From: Bhargavaea massiliensis
GTDB taxonomy: Bacteria; Bacillota; Bacilli; Bacillales_A; Planococcaceae
NCBI RefSeq assembly: GCF_018390575.1
Contig: NZ_JAHBCJ010000001.1
Coordinates: forward strand, 434,001-498,000
Length of the DNA stretch: 64,000 nucleotides
Direction of reading: 5' to 3'
The translations under genes and the position numbers were made by a program. Position 1 is the stretch's first letter. Each line of letters begins with the position of its first letter. Shown here in pieces: positions 61,701-64,000 of the stretch. The notes under the pieces are model-generated. The model saw only the letters and a list, made by a program, of their open reading frames with translations. It had not been told where the DNA came from and did not search any database.

Positions 61701-63673
61701 TCTTCAGTTCCCCCTTCTGTCATTTCACTGATGGTCTCCTTCAGCAGCGCTAGCGCCTCACTGACGGATTCCGTATCAAGTTGTGCAGCTGCATTGGTCA
61801 GATGGCCGCCGCCGCCGAGCCGCTCGGCGATCAGCTGTACATTCAGGTCGCCGAGCGAACGGGCGCTGATCCCGACCCGTCCTTCGGGCCTGAGCGCCAC
61901 GACAAACGAAGCGACGACGCCTTTCATTGTGAGCAGCGTATCCGCCGTCTGCGCAACGAGAACCGGGCTGTGGGGCTCTCCTTCCGCGCCGTGTGCGATG
62001 GCGATTCCGCCCTCCAGCACCTCGACGGTCCGGATAATGTCCGCACGCTCCAGATAGGTTCCGATTTCTTCTCTCATGAACCGCTGGATCAGCACCGTAT
62101 CGGCACCGTTCGACCGGAGATAGGAAGCGGCCTCGAACGTGCGTGAGCCTGTCCGGAGCGTAAAGCTCTTCGTATCGACAACGATGCCCGCAAGCATCGT
62201 CGTAGCCTCAAGCGGCGAGATTTTCTCGCCTTTCGGCTGGTATTCCAAGAGTTCGGTGATGAGTTCGGCCGTCGAAGATGCATACGGCTCCATGTAGACA
62301 AGAAGCGTGTCCTCGATGAATTCCTCGCCGCGGCGGTGATGATCGATGACGACCGTCTTTTCCGCCTTGCCGAGAAGCCGCTCATCAACGACAAAATTCG
62401 GTCTGTGCGTATCCACGATGACGAGGAGCGTCCGGTCGGTAATGATGCCGAGCGCCTCGTCCGGTGTAATGAAGTGCCTGAACAGGTCCGGCTCCGAGCG
62501 GATTTCCTCCATAAGGCGGATGACACTTGCATCGAGTTCGTCCGGATTGATGACGACATACCCCTCGACACCATTCAGCTGGGCCATTCTGCGAACCCCG
62601 ACGGCCGCACCGATGGCATCCATATCGGGAAGCTTATGCCCCATGATAATCACTTTGTCGCTTTCCTGAATCAGATCGCGCAAGGCATGCGAGATGACGC
62701 GCGCCCGGACGCGTGTCCGTTTCTCGACAGGGTTCGTCTTGCCGCCGTAGAATTTAACGCGGCCGCTCGGCTGCTTGATCGCGACCTGGTCGCCTCCCCT
62801 GCCGAGGACAAGGTCAAGACCCGATTGGGCAAGTTCCCCGAGCTCCGGAAGAGAAGCGGAATCTGCACCGATACCGATGGACAGAGTGAGCGCGGAGCTT
62901 TCGCGCGCCGTTTCTTCCCGGATCTTGTCCAGGATTCTGAATTTGTCCTTTTCCAGTTCATGGAGAATCGACTCGTTCAGTACCGCGAGGAACCGGTCCG
63001 AGCTGAACCGTTTCACGTAAATGCCGTATTCGGCTCCCCAATCATTGACCCTGGTGGTTACCAGGCTGTTCAGGCGGCTTTTCGTCTGGTCATCCATGCC
63101 GGAGGAGAGTTCATCATAGTTGTCGACCAAAATCATGCCGAGAACGGTTCGATCGGCGTAGTAGAGTGTTTCAATTTCAAGCTGCTCGGTGATATCGAAC
63201 AGGTAGAACAACTTTTCTTCCGGCTTGTAGATGACTTTGTACTGTCTGTTGCCGAGGGAGATGACCCCCTCCGGGTCGGCGCCTTCCTTGACGAATGAGC
63301 GGAAATCCTCGGACAGCCCGAACAGTTCCTCGCCGATGAGCGTATCGTGCTCAAGCAGCTGGGACATGTACGGATTCGCCCATTCGATCGTGAATTGGTC
63401 GTTGATGAGGATGATCCCGATCGGCATCTCGAGCAGTGCTTCCTCACCGACCTTCTTCATCCGGACCGAAAGGTTTTCGATATGCTTTTCGGTCTCTGCA
63501 TAAGTCCTTGCCTCGGTTTTCCAGGCGGCAGCCAGCACAAGGATGGCAACCATCAGCCATGCTGCCGCCACCCATTCATTGTATAACCAGATCGGGACGG
63601 TCGCCCCGAGAACAATCACCGTCAGGACCGCAAGCGGTGTCCGGATCGGCCGTAGTCTGAAAAAACTTCCCAT
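61697..63673 (-). CDS. gdpP: Cyclic-di-AMP phosphodiesterase GdpP
   Basis: GdpP (YybT) degrades c-di-AMP to pApA and so affects cell-wall and potassium balance. The 658-residue protein has two N-terminal membrane helices (about 10-50), a PAS-like haem-binding domain, a degenerate GGDEF domain ([12 protein letters not shown]) and a DHH/DHHA1 domain with [19 protein letters not shown] and VIDHHRRG. All DHH metal motifs are intact. Between yybS and rplI, as in other Bacillales. Confidence 0.97.
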   Translation of the reverse strand: MGSFFRLRPIRTPLAVLTVIVLGATVPIWLYNEWVAAAWLMVAILVLAAAWKTEARTYAETEKHIENLSVRMKKVGEEALLEMPIGIILINDQFTIEWANPYMSQLLEHDTLIGEELFGLSEDFRSFVKEGADPEGVISLGNRQYKVIYKPEEKLFYLFDITEQLEIETLYYADRTVLGMILVDNYDELSSGMDDQTKSRLNSLVTTRVNDWGAEYGIYVKRFSSDRFLAVLNESILHELEKDKFRILDKIREETARESSALTLSIGIGADSASLPELGELAQSGLDLVLGRGGDQVAIKQPSGRVKFYGGKTNPVEKRTRVRARVISHALRDLIQESDKVIIMGHKLPDMDAIGAAVGVRRMAQLNGVEGYVVINPDELDASVIRLMEEIRSEPDLFRHFITPDEALGIITDRTLLVIVDTHRPNFVVDERLLGKAEKTVVIDHHRRGEEFIEDTLLVYMEPYASSTAELITELLEYQPKGEKISPLEATTMLAGIVVDTKSFTLRTGSRTFEAASYLRSNGADTVLIQRFMREEIGTYLERADIIRTVEVLEGGIAIAHGAEGEPHSPVLVAQTADTLLTMKGVVASFVVALRPEGRVGISARSLGDLNVQLIAERLGGGGHLTNAAAQLDTESVSEALALLKETISEMTEGGTEE

Positions 63674-63684
63674 TCGTCAGCCAC

Positions 63685-64000
63685 TCACTTTCCTTTGCTT
63701 CCCGTAATGTACCCCCTCAGTTTGAACCCGATGTCGATGATCCCGAGCAAAGAGATGATCGGGAACAGCAGCGGTGCCAGGAAGACCGCGAACACAAGGA
63801 GCCAGCCCGGTTTGCCGGAGGCATGGAGAAGATATGCGATCAGCGACAGACCCTGCAGGAAAAACAGTGTCCGCAGGATCAGCAGCGCATTCATGACGAT
63901 CAGATAGCCCGTCGAACCGGGCTCAAATTCCCCGATCAGCGACGCGATCAGGATGATCACGTAGTAGATAAGAAGAACCGCCGGCAACTTCATGTCGCGG
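63685..64000 (-). CDS. yybS: DUF2232/YybS membrane protein, 5' part outside window
   Basis: The last 105 or so codons of a multi-pass membrane protein; the frame remains open to base 64000, so the N-terminus is missing (full family length about 310). At least three hydrophobic segments are visible and the end reads GFKLRGYITGSKGK. Identified mainly by position before gdpP. Function unknown. Confidence 0.8.
   Translation of the reverse strand, partial: RDMKLPAVLLIYYVIILIASLIGEFEPGSTGYLIVMNALLILRTLFFLQGLSLIAYLLHASGKPGWLLVFAVFLAPLLFPIISLLGIIDIGFKLRGYITGSKGK

Noticed and set aside
63010-63025. TTTCACGTAAA in gdpP as a third parS
   Set aside because: It breaks the central CACGTG palindrome and matches the consensus poorly.

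Overview
The window looks like an origin-proximal chromosome segment of a Gram-positive, low-to-moderate-GC-clade (Bacillota) bacterium with an unusually G+C-rich genome (mid-50s %, judged by eye, not counted). Ribosome binding sites are AGGAGG-like and TTG/GTG starts are frequent. The gene order purA, dnaC, rplI, gdpP, yybS beside walRKHIJ, htrA, yyzF and rlmH is the conserved Bacillus-type order on the left flank of oriC. A Planococcaceae member (for example Bhargavaea-like) is my best guess, but this is inference. No rRNA, tRNA, IS element, prophage or CRISPR array was recognised.

Layout. 1-6.8 kb: the start of narG, an 11-unit 20-bp tandem repeat, modCBA, a hemerythrin gene and a SEC-C/TPR gene, with three exact GGGAATTCCC palindromes and one variant scattered through the nar-mod locus. 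6.8-14.9 kb: a DUF4003 gene carrying a parS-like palindrome, then a complete trpEGDCFBA operon (minus strand) behind a Trp T-box leader. 14.9-31.4 kb: mostly single genes (PBP4-type DD-peptidase, mgtE, pncA, succinyl-CoA:acetate CoA-transferase with a LytTR regulator, flavin reductase, methyltransferases, VOC proteins, serine hydrolase, APH-like kinase, LysE exporter) and bioB-bioY behind paired BirA operators. A second parS-like site is at 23.7 kb. 31.4-39.1 kb: a pgeF-like gene, a citrate-type two-component system with a CitMHS transporter behind a cre site, an MBL hydrolase, an aspartate dehydrogenase and an ABC ATPase. 39.1-43.7 kb: pstSCAB-phoU behind a four-repeat PhoP box. 43.9-48.6 kb: a frameshifted gene remnant, an ECF S-component, mqo, DUF378 and rluF. 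48.6-64 kb: rlmH, yyzF, htrA, walJIHKR, an M23 peptidase with a WalR box, purA, dnaC, rplI, gdpP and the end of yybS. A cluster of DnaA boxes lies around rlmH-yyzF.

Most striking observation: the trp operon seems to carry two different tryptophan-sensing RNA systems. One is a canonical T-box with a UGG specifier. The other is three runs of GAG/UAG triplets at exact 5-nt pitch (six in the leader, four over the trpE start, six over the trpD start), which is the signature of TRAP (MtrB) binding sites. In the same operon TrpG has Ser79 where the catalytic cysteine of the glutamine amidotransferase should be.

The genes fit an aerobic or facultative heterotroph that can respire nitrate, makes its own tryptophan and biotin, takes up citrate, molybdate and high-affinity phosphate, and controls these through NreC-like, CcpA, BirA, PhoP and WalR sites inferred from sequence motifs.
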